64,000 nt of DNA. It comes from JBAXGW01 sp037139195. Lineage in GTDB: Bacteria > Bacteroidota > Bacteroidia > Bacteroidales > JAHJDW01. The DNA lies in NCBI GenBank assembly GCA_037139195.1, contig JBAXGW010000004.1:35887-99886 (forward strand). Direction: 5' to 3'. The translations under genes were made by a program, and so were the position numbers. The first letter of the stretch is position 1, and the number at the start of each line of letters is the position of its first letter. Below are positions 25,559 to 34,740 of the stretch, piece after piece. The notes below the pieces were generated by a model. It saw only the letters and a program-made list of their open reading frames with translations. It made no database searches and was not told the origin of the DNA.

Positions 25559-26083
25559 ATGAAGCAATTATTTTTTGTTATATTAAATTTCGTTGGTATT
25601 ATTTGTTTTGCTCAAAATATCAATTCTGATGATTACGCCAATCCTAATTCTTTTACTCCACCCCGTTTTGGAGGTTCCGATTCTGCTGTTTATGCTTATA
25701 TTGAAAATAATATATATCGGATTAATTTTAACGATAATTCAAATTTTGGCAAAGAATTTAGAGGCAATGCTTATCTTACAATTTCTAAAAATGGTGAAGT
25801 TATACGTTCGAGATTCGAAAGTGGAAACAACAACCAAGATTTTAAAATGGAAATGGAAAACAAGTTAATTAGAATGGGAACTTGGGCTCCAGCCATAAGA
25901 AATGGTGATAGCATTGCTTGCAATGTTCAGCTTAGCTTTAATTATTCAATGATGGGGAATAAGATTAAAATTTCTAATTTTTATCCTGTGGAAGCTGCAG
26001 TAAATATGAAAAAGAACAAGCTGCTAAAGGTTTCAATAATAACTATTTGCATTGCAATTATAATACTTAAATTCCTACTATAA
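25559..26083 (+). CDS. Hypothetical secreted or periplasmic protein with TonB_C-like domain and C-terminal membrane tail
   Basis: The 174-residue protein has a signal peptide (MKQLFFVILNFVGIICFA). The middle part, GNAYLTISKNGEVIRSRFESG, then LIRMGTWAPAIRNGDSIACNVQLSFNYS, follows the pattern of TonB C-terminal-type domains (strand, helix, then G-x-x-W-x-P-A and strand). It ends in a basic patch and a hydrophobic segment (about residues 152-174), which would anchor the C-terminus in a membrane. That topology differs from TonB itself, whose anchor is N-terminal. It begins 7 bp after prfB and ends 1 bp before the ArsC-like gene. The function is unknown. Confidence 0.7.
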   Translation: MKQLFFVILNFVGIICFAQNINSDDYANPNSFTPPRFGGSDSAVYAYIENNIYRINFNDNSNFGKEFRGNAYLTISKNGEVIRSRFESGNNNQDFKMEMENKLIRMGTWAPAIRNGDSIACNVQLSFNYSMMGNKIKISNFYPVEAAVNMKKNKLLKVSIITICIAIIILKFLL

Positions 26084-26084
26084 T

Positions 26085-26423
26085 ATGAAATTCTTTCACA
26101 ACCCAAAATGCAAAAAAAGCAGAGCTGGTCTCGAATATATTAAAACCAAAAATGTAGATTTTGAATTAGTTGATTACCAAAAAATAGGATTAACAGAGCT
26201 TGATTTAAAGGAAATATTATCAAAATTAAATATTCAACCTATTGAATTAGTTAGAACTCAAGAAGAATTATTTAAGAAAGAATTAAAAAACAAAAACTTC
26301 AATTACGATGAATGGATTAAGATTATTATCGAAAATCCTAAATTAATGAAACGACCCATAGTAGTTGGCGATAGAAAAGCTGCAATTGCCGACCCTGTTG
26401 ATGAAATGGATAAAATGTTTTAA
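26085..26423 (+). CDS. ArsC/Spx-family thioredoxin-fold protein
   Basis: The 112-residue protein has the ArsC-type start KFFHNPKCKKSRAGLEYI, with Cys9 in a C-x-x-S motif. It carries the family's RPIVVGDRKAAI segment near residue 86 with the Arg that lines the active site. The YffB/ArsC-like group includes glutaredoxin-linked arsenate reductases and Spx regulators, but many members have no known substrate. No ars operon genes (arsR, arsB, acr3) are nearby. Inferred: a thiol-redox enzyme. It is the last gene of the prfB operon. Confidence 0.88.
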   Translation: MKFFHNPKCKKSRAGLEYIKTKNVDFELVDYQKIGLTELDLKEILSKLNIQPIELVRTQEELFKKELKNKNFNYDEWIKIIIENPKLMKRPIVVGDRKAAIADPVDEMDKMF

Positions 26424-26437
26424 AAGTTTCTTGATAT

Positions 26438-29236
26438 TTATTGAATAAAAAGTTTCTTTGTGAACGATTTTTCGGTGCAAGAAATTTCAATTAAATAGAT
26501 GCCCGATGCAAGTGTTGAACTCTCAATTTTAAATGAATTTGCCCCCTCATTTGCGAATACTTTTTTTGAAATTATTATTTGCCCGAGTTTATTGTAAAGA
26601 TTAATGGTGTAATCTTTAGAACTTGAAACTAAAATATCAGTTTGAATCACATTATCAGCATTAACAAATGAATTAACGCTTTCAACAACAGAATTTGAGC
26701 CAATTCCACAAATTGAGGTTATTGGTTTGAAATATTCGAACCCTCCATCAAAATCTACCTGTTTAATTCTATAATATTTAATTTGATTAATAATATCGAA
26801 GTCAGTATAGGAGTAATTAAGGATGCCATTATAATTGCCAGCACCATTTATTTTGCTTAATTCAGTATAGTTAAGCATATCTAGAGAGCGTTCAACCGCA
26901 AAATAATTATTATTAGTTTCAGAAGCAGTAGACCAATTTAATACCGTAAAATCATTTGAACATTCTGATTCAAAAGAAACTAGTTCTACTGGTAAAGAAG
27001 CATCTGTAATACCTATTCCTTTTTCGGAAAAGCTACTCAAATTTTTTCTATACGCATATCCAGATGCTACAGTAGTATTTGAAAGCTGTCCAACTAAAGT
27101 CCAGTTGTCGCCTGAAGTAGGACGACTGACAATACTAAATTTACTATCGGTAAGACTAGAAAAGCCACCATTAAAATATAATTTTAAATCGTAAGTTCCA
27201 TCAATGTTTCCAGTTTTGTTTAAAGTCCATACACCACTGGCGTGAACACTTGCATAAGTTGTTCCTCCTTCTGTTAAGCTTGTAATGCCCGCTTGTGAGT
27301 TACTAGCTGAAGGATTAAACCAGCAATCAACTGTTAATGCACCATTTGGCAAGTTATTATTAATAAGCTCAGCTTTATTGGCTCTGGTAGCTATTCCAAC
27401 AGGGAATGTGTAAGTATCTGTATTATCGGTTAAAGCTCTGCGCAAACAGCTTGTGTTGCTTGTGCCATAAACCCAACTTGAAGTATATCCGCTATTATCA
27501 GCACCAGATGCTATTGCAGCAGCAGCAGTATTTGTAACATTTAATAAATACCCATTACATATTGCAATTCCATCATTTAATGTAAGTGTTGAAGCCGATT
27601 TTAGGCTCATTGCATCTCCCAATAATACGCCATCAGTAGCACCAGGAGCTACGGTATTATTTATAGTTACATTTCCAAATTGATCTGCATCTGAAATAAC
27701 TGTTTGAGCAGCAGTTCCATTAAATTCTACTGTAGAAGTTGGGTCGGCGCTCATAGTGCCAGTGCTTGTAAAATTTCCACTATTTTTAAATACACTACTT
27801 GCGCTAAGCGTTAAAGTGCCTAAATTAGTTAATGTACCATTGATTAATGTTTTACTTCCATTAACAGTAAAATCTTTTGCCGCAGTGATGTATGTTTTAC
27901 TAAAAGCACCACTCATTGTTCCACTAAAAGTAACAGAAGTAGCTTTTACATGCAACTTAACATCGGTATAAGTTCCGGTAGTTCCACTTATTCCAGTGCT
28001 ATTGCCCGTCATCGTTAAGTAATTTTCATCGTCGGTTTGAATAATAGTTCCATTATTCACAATGTTTCCTGATATATAATACCCTTCGGCACTTGGAGCC
28101 CCTGCTATAATGGTAGTAAATGATTCTTCTGAGCCATAAGCGGTGCCAACAGAATTAGTTGCAAAAGCTCTGACATAATAAGTAATTCCGCCAGTTAATC
28201 CAGTTAATGAACTTGAAAAAGAGCCAGTTCCGGAGCCATCAGATGTTTTAGAAGATAAAGCAATAGTAGGCGATGTACTAGTGCTCCAACATATTCCTTT
28301 TTCTGTAACCGTTGCTCCTCCTGTGCTGGTTACATTACCACCGCCAGTTGCAGTAGTTGATGCAATCGCAGAAATAGCAGTAGTTGTAACGGTAGGCAAG
28401 GCAAGAGTAGTAAAAGATGTTTCAGAACCATAAGAAGTGCCTGCAGTACTCGTAGCATAAGCTTTAACATAATAAGTAACACCAGTGCTTAATCCAGTTA
28501 AAGAGCTAGTAAATGAGCCAGTTCCAGTCCCGTCTGATGTTTTTGAATCTGACACAGTAGGGGATCCTCCTGTATTCCAACAAACACCTTTAGCAGTAAC
28601 TGATGCACTTCCTGCGCTTGTGACATTTCCACCGCCAGTAGCTGTTGTAGTAGCAATGGAAGAAATTGCTGTGGTTGTAACAGTGGGGGGCGTGGCTGAA
28701 GCAGTCGTTGATGGACCTGCAGCATCATCAATTTCTAAATAAAACATATTTTCAGCTGAAACACATTGTATCGCTATATATACTGCTTGACCATTATATG
28801 CACTTAAATCATAAGAATATTGAGAATAAGTAGTTGACGAAACTGTAACGTTACTAACTAAAGTTGTAGTAAACGATCCTGTTGAAGTATTTGTAGTGGA
28901 TAGTTTGATATTAAATTTTTCTGGAAATGATGCCCCACCAACAGCACTAGCGTAAAAACTAAATGTGCAATTTCCTCCAACAGGATATAAGCAAGGAGTA
29001 ATAAGCCAGTCATTGCCTGTGCTAGATGCATTATATGGATACTTTGCAGCTCCAGCAGAGGAGCCTCTTGTATAAGAATTAGAAGTTTCTTTAATCCAGG
29101 TATATGAATCGGAATTGGCGTCAGTAACAGTCCATCCAGTTGGAGGAAATGTTCCATTAAAATTCTCTGATAGTGATTGTGCATTAATATTTAATGCAAA
29201 CACCAAACCAAAAATAATATTTATTAGATGTTTCAT
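26438..29236 (-). CDS. Large T9SS-exported surface protein (cleaved-adhesin-like, FN3-like repeats, sorting domain)
   Basis: The 932-residue product has a signal peptide (MKHLINIIFGLVFALNINA), then an SENFNGTFPPTGWTVTDAN-type cleaved-adhesin/MAM-like domain (to about 175). Two near-identical FN3-like repeats follow (about 180-280 and 280-375; each VTTTAISxIAxTTATGGGNV ... YGSExSFTT), then a long Ser/Thr/Gly-rich beta-strand region. A type A T9SS sorting domain closes the protein (KDYTINLYNKLGQIIISKKV, LASGIYLIEISC). The function is probably adhesion or matrix; no catalytic motif is visible. Its start is 12 bp after the stop of the upstream giant gene, so the two are co-transcribed. Confidence 0.88.
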   Translation of the reverse strand: MKHLINIIFGLVFALNINAQSLSENFNGTFPPTGWTVTDANSDSYTWIKETSNSYTRGSSAGAAKYPYNASSTGNDWLITPCLYPVGGNCTFSFYASAVGGASFPEKFNIKLSTTNTSTGSFTTTLVSNVTVSSTTYSQYSYDLSAYNGQAVYIAIQCVSAENMFYLEIDDAAGPSTTASATPPTVTTTAISSIATTTATGGGNVTSAGSASVTAKGVCWNTGGSPTVSDSKTSDGTGTGSFTSSLTGLSTGVTYYVKAYATSTAGTSYGSETSFTTLALPTVTTTAISAIASTTATGGGNVTSTGGATVTEKGICWSTSTSPTIALSSKTSDGSGTGSFSSSLTGLTGGITYYVRAFATNSVGTAYGSEESFTTIIAGAPSAEGYYISGNIVNNGTIIQTDDENYLTMTGNSTGISGTTGTYTDVKLHVKATSVTFSGTMSGAFSKTYITAAKDFTVNGSKTLINGTLTNLGTLTLSASSVFKNSGNFTSTGTMSADPTSTVEFNGTAAQTVISDADQFGNVTINNTVAPGATDGVLLGDAMSLKSASTLTLNDGIAICNGYLLNVTNTAAAAIASGADNSGYTSSWVYGTSNTSCLRRALTDNTDTYTFPVGIATRANKAELINNNLPNGALTVDCWFNPSASNSQAGITSLTEGGTTYASVHASGVWTLNKTGNIDGTYDLKLYFNGGFSSLTDSKFSIVSRPTSGDNWTLVGQLSNTTVASGYAYRKNLSSFSEKGIGITDASLPVELVSFESECSNDFTVLNWSTASETNNNYFAVERSLDMLNYTELSKINGAGNYNGILNYSYTDFDIINQIKYYRIKQVDFDGGFEYFKPITSICGIGSNSVVESVNSFVNADNVIQTDILVSSSKDYTINLYNKLGQIIISKKVFANEGANSFKIESSTLASGIYLIEISCTEKSFTKKLFIQ

Positions 29237-29248
29237 AAATACAAATTC

Positions 29249-32200
29249 TTAAATACCTAAAAATTTAACAGTTTTGCCATTATTTACCGTGATATTTCTC
29301 ATATTGAAATATTTTTTTACAGCTGCTTTTTTATAGTAAAACCGGACATCTGTATTATCAATTACAATATCATAGAATGTTATGTCTTCATCTACAGGAG
29401 TTGTGCCACTAACAGTTGTAACATTAATATATTGAGTAGAAGATCCATCAAAAGTAACTGTACTAGAATTTGCATTAAACGATGTTATAGCCGCATTATC
29501 TATTACAAAATCGCCTCCTATATTCATGCTGTAATTTGAAGCACCAGTACTCCAGTTACCCATAGACAATATAAAATGTCTATCAATATCAATGTTTCCA
29601 GCTAATGTAGCCCAAGAACCATTTAGTGTTACATCATAGAATTTTTTGCCTACTCCTGTTCCACCAGTTGTAATAGTGCCAGCAAGCCCAAAAACTGCAC
29701 TTGTATTATTGTGAGTGAAAGTGCCATTTGTATTTAGCCATGCGCCAGAAACAGTAAATTCCGCGTTAGCATCTGGCTTTAAAATCCCATTAGTTTGAAT
29801 TTCTACAGGACCAAAAAATGAGCCAGTTGCTGGCTGAAATTGGCCGTCAGTAACCACTAAGTTATTATAAATATAAATAACATCAGCATCCACATCTGTG
29901 GCATCACCTGGAGAAGCTGCGGAATTATTAACGGTAAAATTATAGAACTCTTTTCCTGCAGCAGTTCCTCCAGTAGTAATACTTTGTGCACCTGAACCAT
30001 CAAAAGTTACTGTTCCAGCTTGAGGAACAAACGTGGCACCATTAGTCCAATTGCTTGCACATGTAATTGCATAATTTGATGCTGAAACATCTAGCGTCCC
30101 AGCTGTAATATTGATAGAACCATCTACATCTATTGTTCCACCCAAAGTTTTGGTTCCAGAACCATCAATGGTTAAATTAAAGTAATTATCAGAAAGAACA
30201 GTCTGCGCACCAGCTCTATTATACTTAACGGTACCTGCTGTTGCACTTAATGTTCCAAGGCTTGTAACAGTTGCACCCCCCAATGCAAGATTTCCTGCTC
30301 CAGAGAATGTTATTGTTCCACCGGTAGCATTAAAAGTTCCATCTACATCCAACGTGCCTGTAGAAATAGTTACTGTACCAGCTATGGTTGCATTTCCAGA
30401 AAAATTAGCAGTTGTAACTCCCATTGCATAGGTGCCAGAAGTAACCGAAAGCGTAGTAGCACTTAAAGCACTAGCACCTGCAAAAGATCCAGAAAAATTT
30501 GTAAAAGTAACCGTTGAGGCACTCGCAGCAACATTTAAAGTAATTGTTCCACCTCCAGAGCTAGCATTAAAATAAACATTATCAGTTGCTGTTGGTGCAG
30601 AACTACGAAATGAAGCTCCTCCTGAAGTAGTAGCCCAATGTGTAGCATACGCATCCCAATTACCTGAACCGCCAACCCAATAAAAATCATAAGCAGGTAC
30701 TGATGCACTTTCATAAGCCCCAATCCATGGAGTAGCATCTCGAGCTACACCTAAAAGGTCGTCAGTAACAGTTGCAGAAATATTATACCCAGCATTTTGT
30801 CCTGTCCAACTTGAAGTTGTTACATAGCCATTAGCATCAACAGTCAATGCTTGGGTAATATCATTATCTCCAATATTTGCTCCTAATGCATCCCATGTGG
30901 CTAAAGTATAATAACTTCCATTACACCAAATCAATTCTGTCTCATTTGGGCTGTTCATAGAATTATTTGTGAAAGTTTTTGTTATAGCTGCGTCAATATA
31001 TATTGCACAGCTTAAGGAGCCTGTAGTTCTGCTCATTTCAAAAACATTATTTCTAGCTGTTATTGAAATCCCATTTCCAGTTGTCCTCAAACAGTAAATT
31101 ATGTCTGATGCAGATGTTGAACCTCCAATTTTTATTGTATTATGATAAACGGTACTAGTATTGGTAGAAGATGTTCCTGCGTCAATATATATGCCCGCGG
31201 CATAAAAGTCGTTGCTTGTATATCCTGTATTTTCTAATATTATAACATTATTCCAAGCATTTAGGTTGACTTTTCCCGAACTTGCACTATTTGCCCATAC
31301 GTGAATTCCATAAGCATAATTATTAGCACTTGCGCCAGACATTATTATGTTTGTAACCTTGCATTTCTTTACATTCAATGTTGCTGTATTACTTGTTTGG
31401 TTGTACATGTAAAAAGGATACATATAGGCGGTTCCTGATGATGCCGTACATGTAATCTGATCAACAACAGCTCTGGTTATTGTTTGAGTGACAGATCCCG
31501 AAACATACGAAAAATAAAATCCATAAAACCCAGGAGTACCTGCTACATCAATTTTTATTAAACTATCATTTGTTGAATTTAGCACCCCAGATGTTGCATT
31601 ATAAGCTTCATATCCAAAGAAATTACTTGCTGTTCCAGTGTTTGAATGGTAAATTTCCTGAAACTTATTGCTAGAGGAAGTGCAAGTACTTGCGCCCCCA
31701 TGGTATAAACCCCATAAACTACTATTGTCGGCGTAGGTTATATTATTATTGGTCGATGACCCAATTTTGTTGTTAGAAAAGGACCAAGCATTGTCAACAG
31801 TGATATCGAAAATTTTAGTATCTGTTCCAGTTGAAGTCCATGTTAAAGTTGAAAGTTGATTTCCACTAATTGTTAAACCTGTTGCTGAAGTTTCTTCAAA
31901 TAGAACAGCTTCCATAGTCCCAGTAGCATTATTAAAAGTACAATTGCTAAATGTATTGTTACTAATATCAACAGTAGTATTATTTGTGCAATTAGAAGCA
32001 AAACTTATCATGTATAGTTTGAGCCCTTTAAATGAAAAGGCAGAGCCTCCACATGTTGCCAAACTCCCCCCAAAATAATTATTTGTTATGGATAAAGAGC
32101 CTCCATCAACATTCGTAAAATATATAAAATTGGCAATATAACTAGATGAATATTCTGCCGTTCTATAAAAACTATTATGATCTATTGTCCAATTGTTATG

Positions 32201-32968
32201 ATCCCCAGTAAGATAAATATACGATGTATTATCAACAGATGACCATCCATCATAAAATTCATTGTAAGAAATAGTAACGTTATTTGATGCAATTGATGTA
32301 CTAGATCCGTAAGTTGAAATTAGATTTCTTGACATTCTTGTTGAACCTCCAGTTGTTAGGTCTCCAATTTTACAATAGGTAATTGTATTATAATCATTTC
32401 CTGCACTGGAAGAAGCTCCAAAATTTATTATTCCATACTCATAAACAGATTCTCCTTCAACCAGACAATTCCTAACAGTATTGTATGTAGCATCATTTTT
32501 AAAAGATATTGTAGGTCCACCAGTATTACTACTATTTGAATTTCTTAATTCCAAATACTTATTTGTACCCGAACCACCTGGGCGACCATCAATTGATAAA
32601 TAATCAGTTCCATTAAAAATAAATATAGCCCCCTCATTACTTGTGCTAGATGCAGCCAAAGAAAAGGAACTTACTACCCCAGATGCCGGACGAAAGGTTA
32701 TAGTATTTGTAGCACTTGCTCCTGAAATAGCATTAAATGTGATTGGATAAGTTTCAGCCGATGAGGAATAATCTGTTTGGAGTTCAAAAATTGTTGCTCC
32801 GCTAACACTTCCTGAGTTTAATGCAGTGGCAGCATTTTTAATAGAAGTATAATTGCCACTGGGCCCAATTGTGTAAGTTCCATTAAATACTACTGCATTT
32901 GCTTTTTTTACATTCAACCCGAATGAAATCAGTAATAAAAAAAATACTATTTTTATAACAATCTTCAT
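29249..32968 (-). CDS. Giant secreted beta-helix / strand-repeat protein without visible T9SS domain
   Basis: The start at ATG 32968 gives MKIVIKIVFFLLLISFGLNV, a signal peptide. ATG 32974 and TTG 32983 are earlier in-frame options. The about 1239-residue protein has an N-terminal domain (FNGTYTIGPSGNYTSIKNA) and a right-handed parallel beta-helix region rich in short Asn/Ser/Thr turns (about 100-690). Low-complexity strand repeats follow, such as AGTVTFDGSGAQSITTGG and STVTFDGSSTQYIN. It ends KTVKFLGI with no recognisable T9SS sorting domain, although its immediate downstream partner has one. No catalytic residues are visible. Pectate-lyase-like enzymes share the fold, but nothing here shows activity. 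Confidence 0.82.
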   Translation of the reverse strand: MKIVIKIVFFLLLISFGLNVKKANAVVFNGTYTIGPSGNYTSIKNAATALNSGSVSGATIFELQTDYSSSAETYPITFNAISGASATNTITFRPASGVVSSFSLAASSTSNEGAIFIFNGTDYLSIDGRPGGSGTNKYLELRNSNSSNTGGPTISFKNDATYNTVRNCLVEGESVYEYGIINFGASSSAGNDYNTITYCKIGDLTTGGSTRMSRNLISTYGSSTSIASNNVTISYNEFYDGWSSVDNTSYIYLTGDHNNWTIDHNSFYRTAEYSSSYIANFIYFTNVDGGSLSITNNYFGGSLATCGGSAFSFKGLKLYMISFASNCTNNTTVDISNNTFSNCTFNNATGTMEAVLFEETSATGLTISGNQLSTLTWTSTGTDTKIFDITVDNAWSFSNNKIGSSTNNNITYADNSSLWGLYHGGASTCTSSSNKFQEIYHSNTGTASNFFGYEAYNATSGVLNSTNDSLIKIDVAGTPGFYGFYFSYVSGSVTQTITRAVVDQITCTASSGTAYMYPFYMYNQTSNTATLNVKKCKVTNIIMSGASANNYAYGIHVWANSASSGKVNLNAWNNVIILENTGYTSNDFYAAGIYIDAGTSSTNTSTVYHNTIKIGGSTSASDIIYCLRTTGNGISITARNNVFEMSRTTGSLSCAIYIDAAITKTFTNNSMNSPNETELIWCNGSYYTLATWDALGANIGDNDITQALTVDANGYVTTSSWTGQNAGYNISATVTDDLLGVARDATPWIGAYESASVPAYDFYWVGGSGNWDAYATHWATTSGGASFRSSAPTATDNVYFNASSGGGTITLNVAASASTVTFTNFSGSFAGASALSATTLSVTSGTYAMGVTTANFSGNATIAGTVTISTGTLDVDGTFNATGGTITFSGAGNLALGGATVTSLGTLSATAGTVKYNRAGAQTVLSDNYFNLTIDGSGTKTLGGTIDVDGSINITAGTLDVSASNYAITCASNWTNGATFVPQAGTVTFDGSGAQSITTGGTAAGKEFYNFTVNNSAASPGDATDVDADVIYIYNNLVVTDGQFQPATGSFFGPVEIQTNGILKPDANAEFTVSGAWLNTNGTFTHNNTSAVFGLAGTITTGGTGVGKKFYDVTLNGSWATLAGNIDIDRHFILSMGNWSTGASNYSMNIGGDFVIDNAAITSFNANSSTVTFDGSSTQYINVTTVSGTTPVDEDITFYDIVIDNTDVRFYYKKAAVKKYFNMRNITVNNGKTVKFLGI

Positions 32969-32983
32969 AAACATTAACCTCAA

Positions 32984-33468
32984 ATTTTTGAATATTTAAT
33001 ATAAAGTATTACAATGCGTAAATCAATAGGTATTTTCATCCGATTTTTAACCTTAATTTCGTAAATTTATGAATATTTAACATATCCTATATAAATTACA
33101 AGTTCGAAAAAGTGGAATTTTAATCAATGTTAGCTGCAATTCTTCAAATAAAACTCTAAGCAAATTGGTATTCAGTTGCTTAATACCTATTTTTGGAAAT
33201 AATAACAGTAAGTACGATCGCTTTATTGGAGAAAAGCAACTAGTTTATTAGGGTAAAAAGCTACGTTAATATGCTATTTTGGGGCGAAAAGATAGGAAAC
33301 AATACTTATTTAAAGATTTTGTTTAAAGCCCTATTTAATGCTAAAAATTCATTTTAGAACAAACAAGATTAATTGTTAAACAAGAAAATTTTTAATTTTG
33401 AAAATACGGATATAAAATTTGAGGTCTTTATAAACATATTTTTTTCAAAATAACTATGTTATCAATCC
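32984..33468. other. 485-bp intergenic region between the minus-strand queA and beta-helix genes
   Basis: No coding region is recognisable on either strand. A weak hairpin, GGTATT (33167-33172) with AATACC (33182-33187), lacks a T tail in the queA direction. The region must hold the promoter of the beta-helix gene near its left end, but no clean TAnnTTTG was found on the minus strand. Confidence 0.4.
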
Positions 33469-34710
33469 TTATGGACAAAGTCTATTTAATAGCAAACAGC
33501 TATCACCATAGCTTAAAAACCTATAATCATTATCCATGGCATATTGGTATATTTCGCGCCAATTCTGATTTGTAAATGCACTAACAAGTAACAATAATGT
33601 ACTCTTGGGTTGATGAAAATTGGTAATTATGATATTTGTCAGCTTAAATTCATAACCAGGAATTATCATTAATTGAGTTAACCCGCATATTTCTGCCATT
33701 TTGTTTAAAGTCATGTAATTGCGTATTGCAATTAAAGAGTCCAATGCCGAAATGCCGATATTGTACTTTTCATTGTAAGGATCCCATTGATTTATTGAAA
33801 TAGATTCTTGATTATCGTTTTTGTCTACAATCAATTTAACCCCATGCCAATATAAGCTTTCAAGTGTTCTAACAGTTGTTGTTCCTACATTAATAATGTT
33901 TTTATCAATATTGGCAATAAAACAATTAATGGTTTTAAGCGAAATAATAATTGTTTCGGCATGCATGGTGTGCTCATTAATTGAAGCATCTTTAAGCGGT
34001 TTAAAAGTTCCAGCTCCAACATGCAAAACAACTTTTTCTTGAAGGATATTTTTATCAGAAATTGATTTCAGAACTTTTTCTGTAAAATGTAAACCTGCAG
34101 TTGGGGCTGCTACACTTCCATCCAATTGTGCATATATTGTTTGATAACGACTGGTGTCAGTTTCAGTACTTTCTCGTTTTATGTAGGGTGGAAGTGGAGT
34201 ATGTCCTATTGCCTCAATTATTTGACTAAAAGAAATATTTTCATCTTCCCACTCAAAGCCAACAATAAAACCATCATCGGTATTTTCAATATTAGAAGCC
34301 AGAAGTTCAATTTCTAAATTATTTATAGATACTATTTGCTTAAGCTTACCCGATTTCCATTTTTTTGCATTTCCTACAAAGCACTTCCATTCACAATATT
34401 TTCTAATATCAAGAGCAATACTTAGTTCTTTGCTAGGATTATTGGGTTCGAGACAAAACACTTCAATTACTGCTCCTGTTTCTTTCACAAACTCCATTCT
34501 TGCTCGTATCACACGAGTTTCATTAAATACTAGCAACGAATTTTCAGGTAAATAGTCAGAAATACGATAAAAATAATCGTCGTTAATTTGTCCTTTTTGC
34601 TTGTAAACTAGCAATTTTGAATCATCGCGTTGGCTTAAAGGCTCTTGTGCAATGCGAGGATTTGGCAAAAAGTAATCGAAATCACCGCTATTTAAATCGA
34701 AATTAGGCAT
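33469..34710 (-). CDS. queA: S-adenosylmethionine:tRNA ribosyltransferase-isomerase
   Basis: QueA transfers the ribose of SAM to 7-aminomethyl-deazaguanine in tRNA, forming epoxyqueuosine at the wobble position. The 413-residue length fits the longer Bacteroidota version (the E. coli enzyme is about 356). Visible family segments are FDYFLPNPRIAQEPLSQRDDSKLLV, NSLLVFNETRVIRARM, YQTIYAQLDGSVAAPTAGLHFT, VVLHVGAGTFKPL and TNIIITNFHQPKSTLLLLVSAF, in the normal order. It starts 30 bp after meaB and is likely co-transcribed with it. No other queuosine genes are in the window. Confidence 0.96.
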   Translation of the reverse strand: MPNFDLNSGDFDYFLPNPRIAQEPLSQRDDSKLLVYKQKGQINDDYFYRISDYLPENSLLVFNETRVIRARMEFVKETGAVIEVFCLEPNNPSKELSIALDIRKYCEWKCFVGNAKKWKSGKLKQIVSINNLEIELLASNIENTDDGFIVGFEWEDENISFSQIIEAIGHTPLPPYIKRESTETDTSRYQTIYAQLDGSVAAPTAGLHFTEKVLKSISDKNILQEKVVLHVGAGTFKPLKDASINEHTMHAETIIISLKTINCFIANIDKNIINVGTTTVRTLESLYWHGVKLIVDKNDNQESISINQWDPYNEKYNIGISALDSLIAIRNYMTLNKMAEICGLTQLMIIPGYEFKLTNIIITNFHQPKSTLLLLVSAFTNQNWREIYQYAMDNDYRFLSYGDSCLLLNRLCP

Positions 34711-34740
34711 TTTGTTTTTTGAATTGCTAAAAAAAGGGGT

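Noticed and set aside
28485..29184. Several frames of 77-108 codons opposite or overlapping the FN3-like repeats
   Set aside because: Their repetitive Leu/Gln or Val/Pro composition comes from the Ser/Thr/Gly repeats of the real gene on the minus strand.
29237..29248. The two minus-strand giants as one gene split by a frameshift
   Set aside because: The downstream gene has its own ATG and a normal signal peptide, so they are separate coding sequences.
33167..33187. Terminator for queA
   Set aside because: The 6-bp stem is weak and lies about 280 bp from the stop codon, without a T tail on the minus strand.
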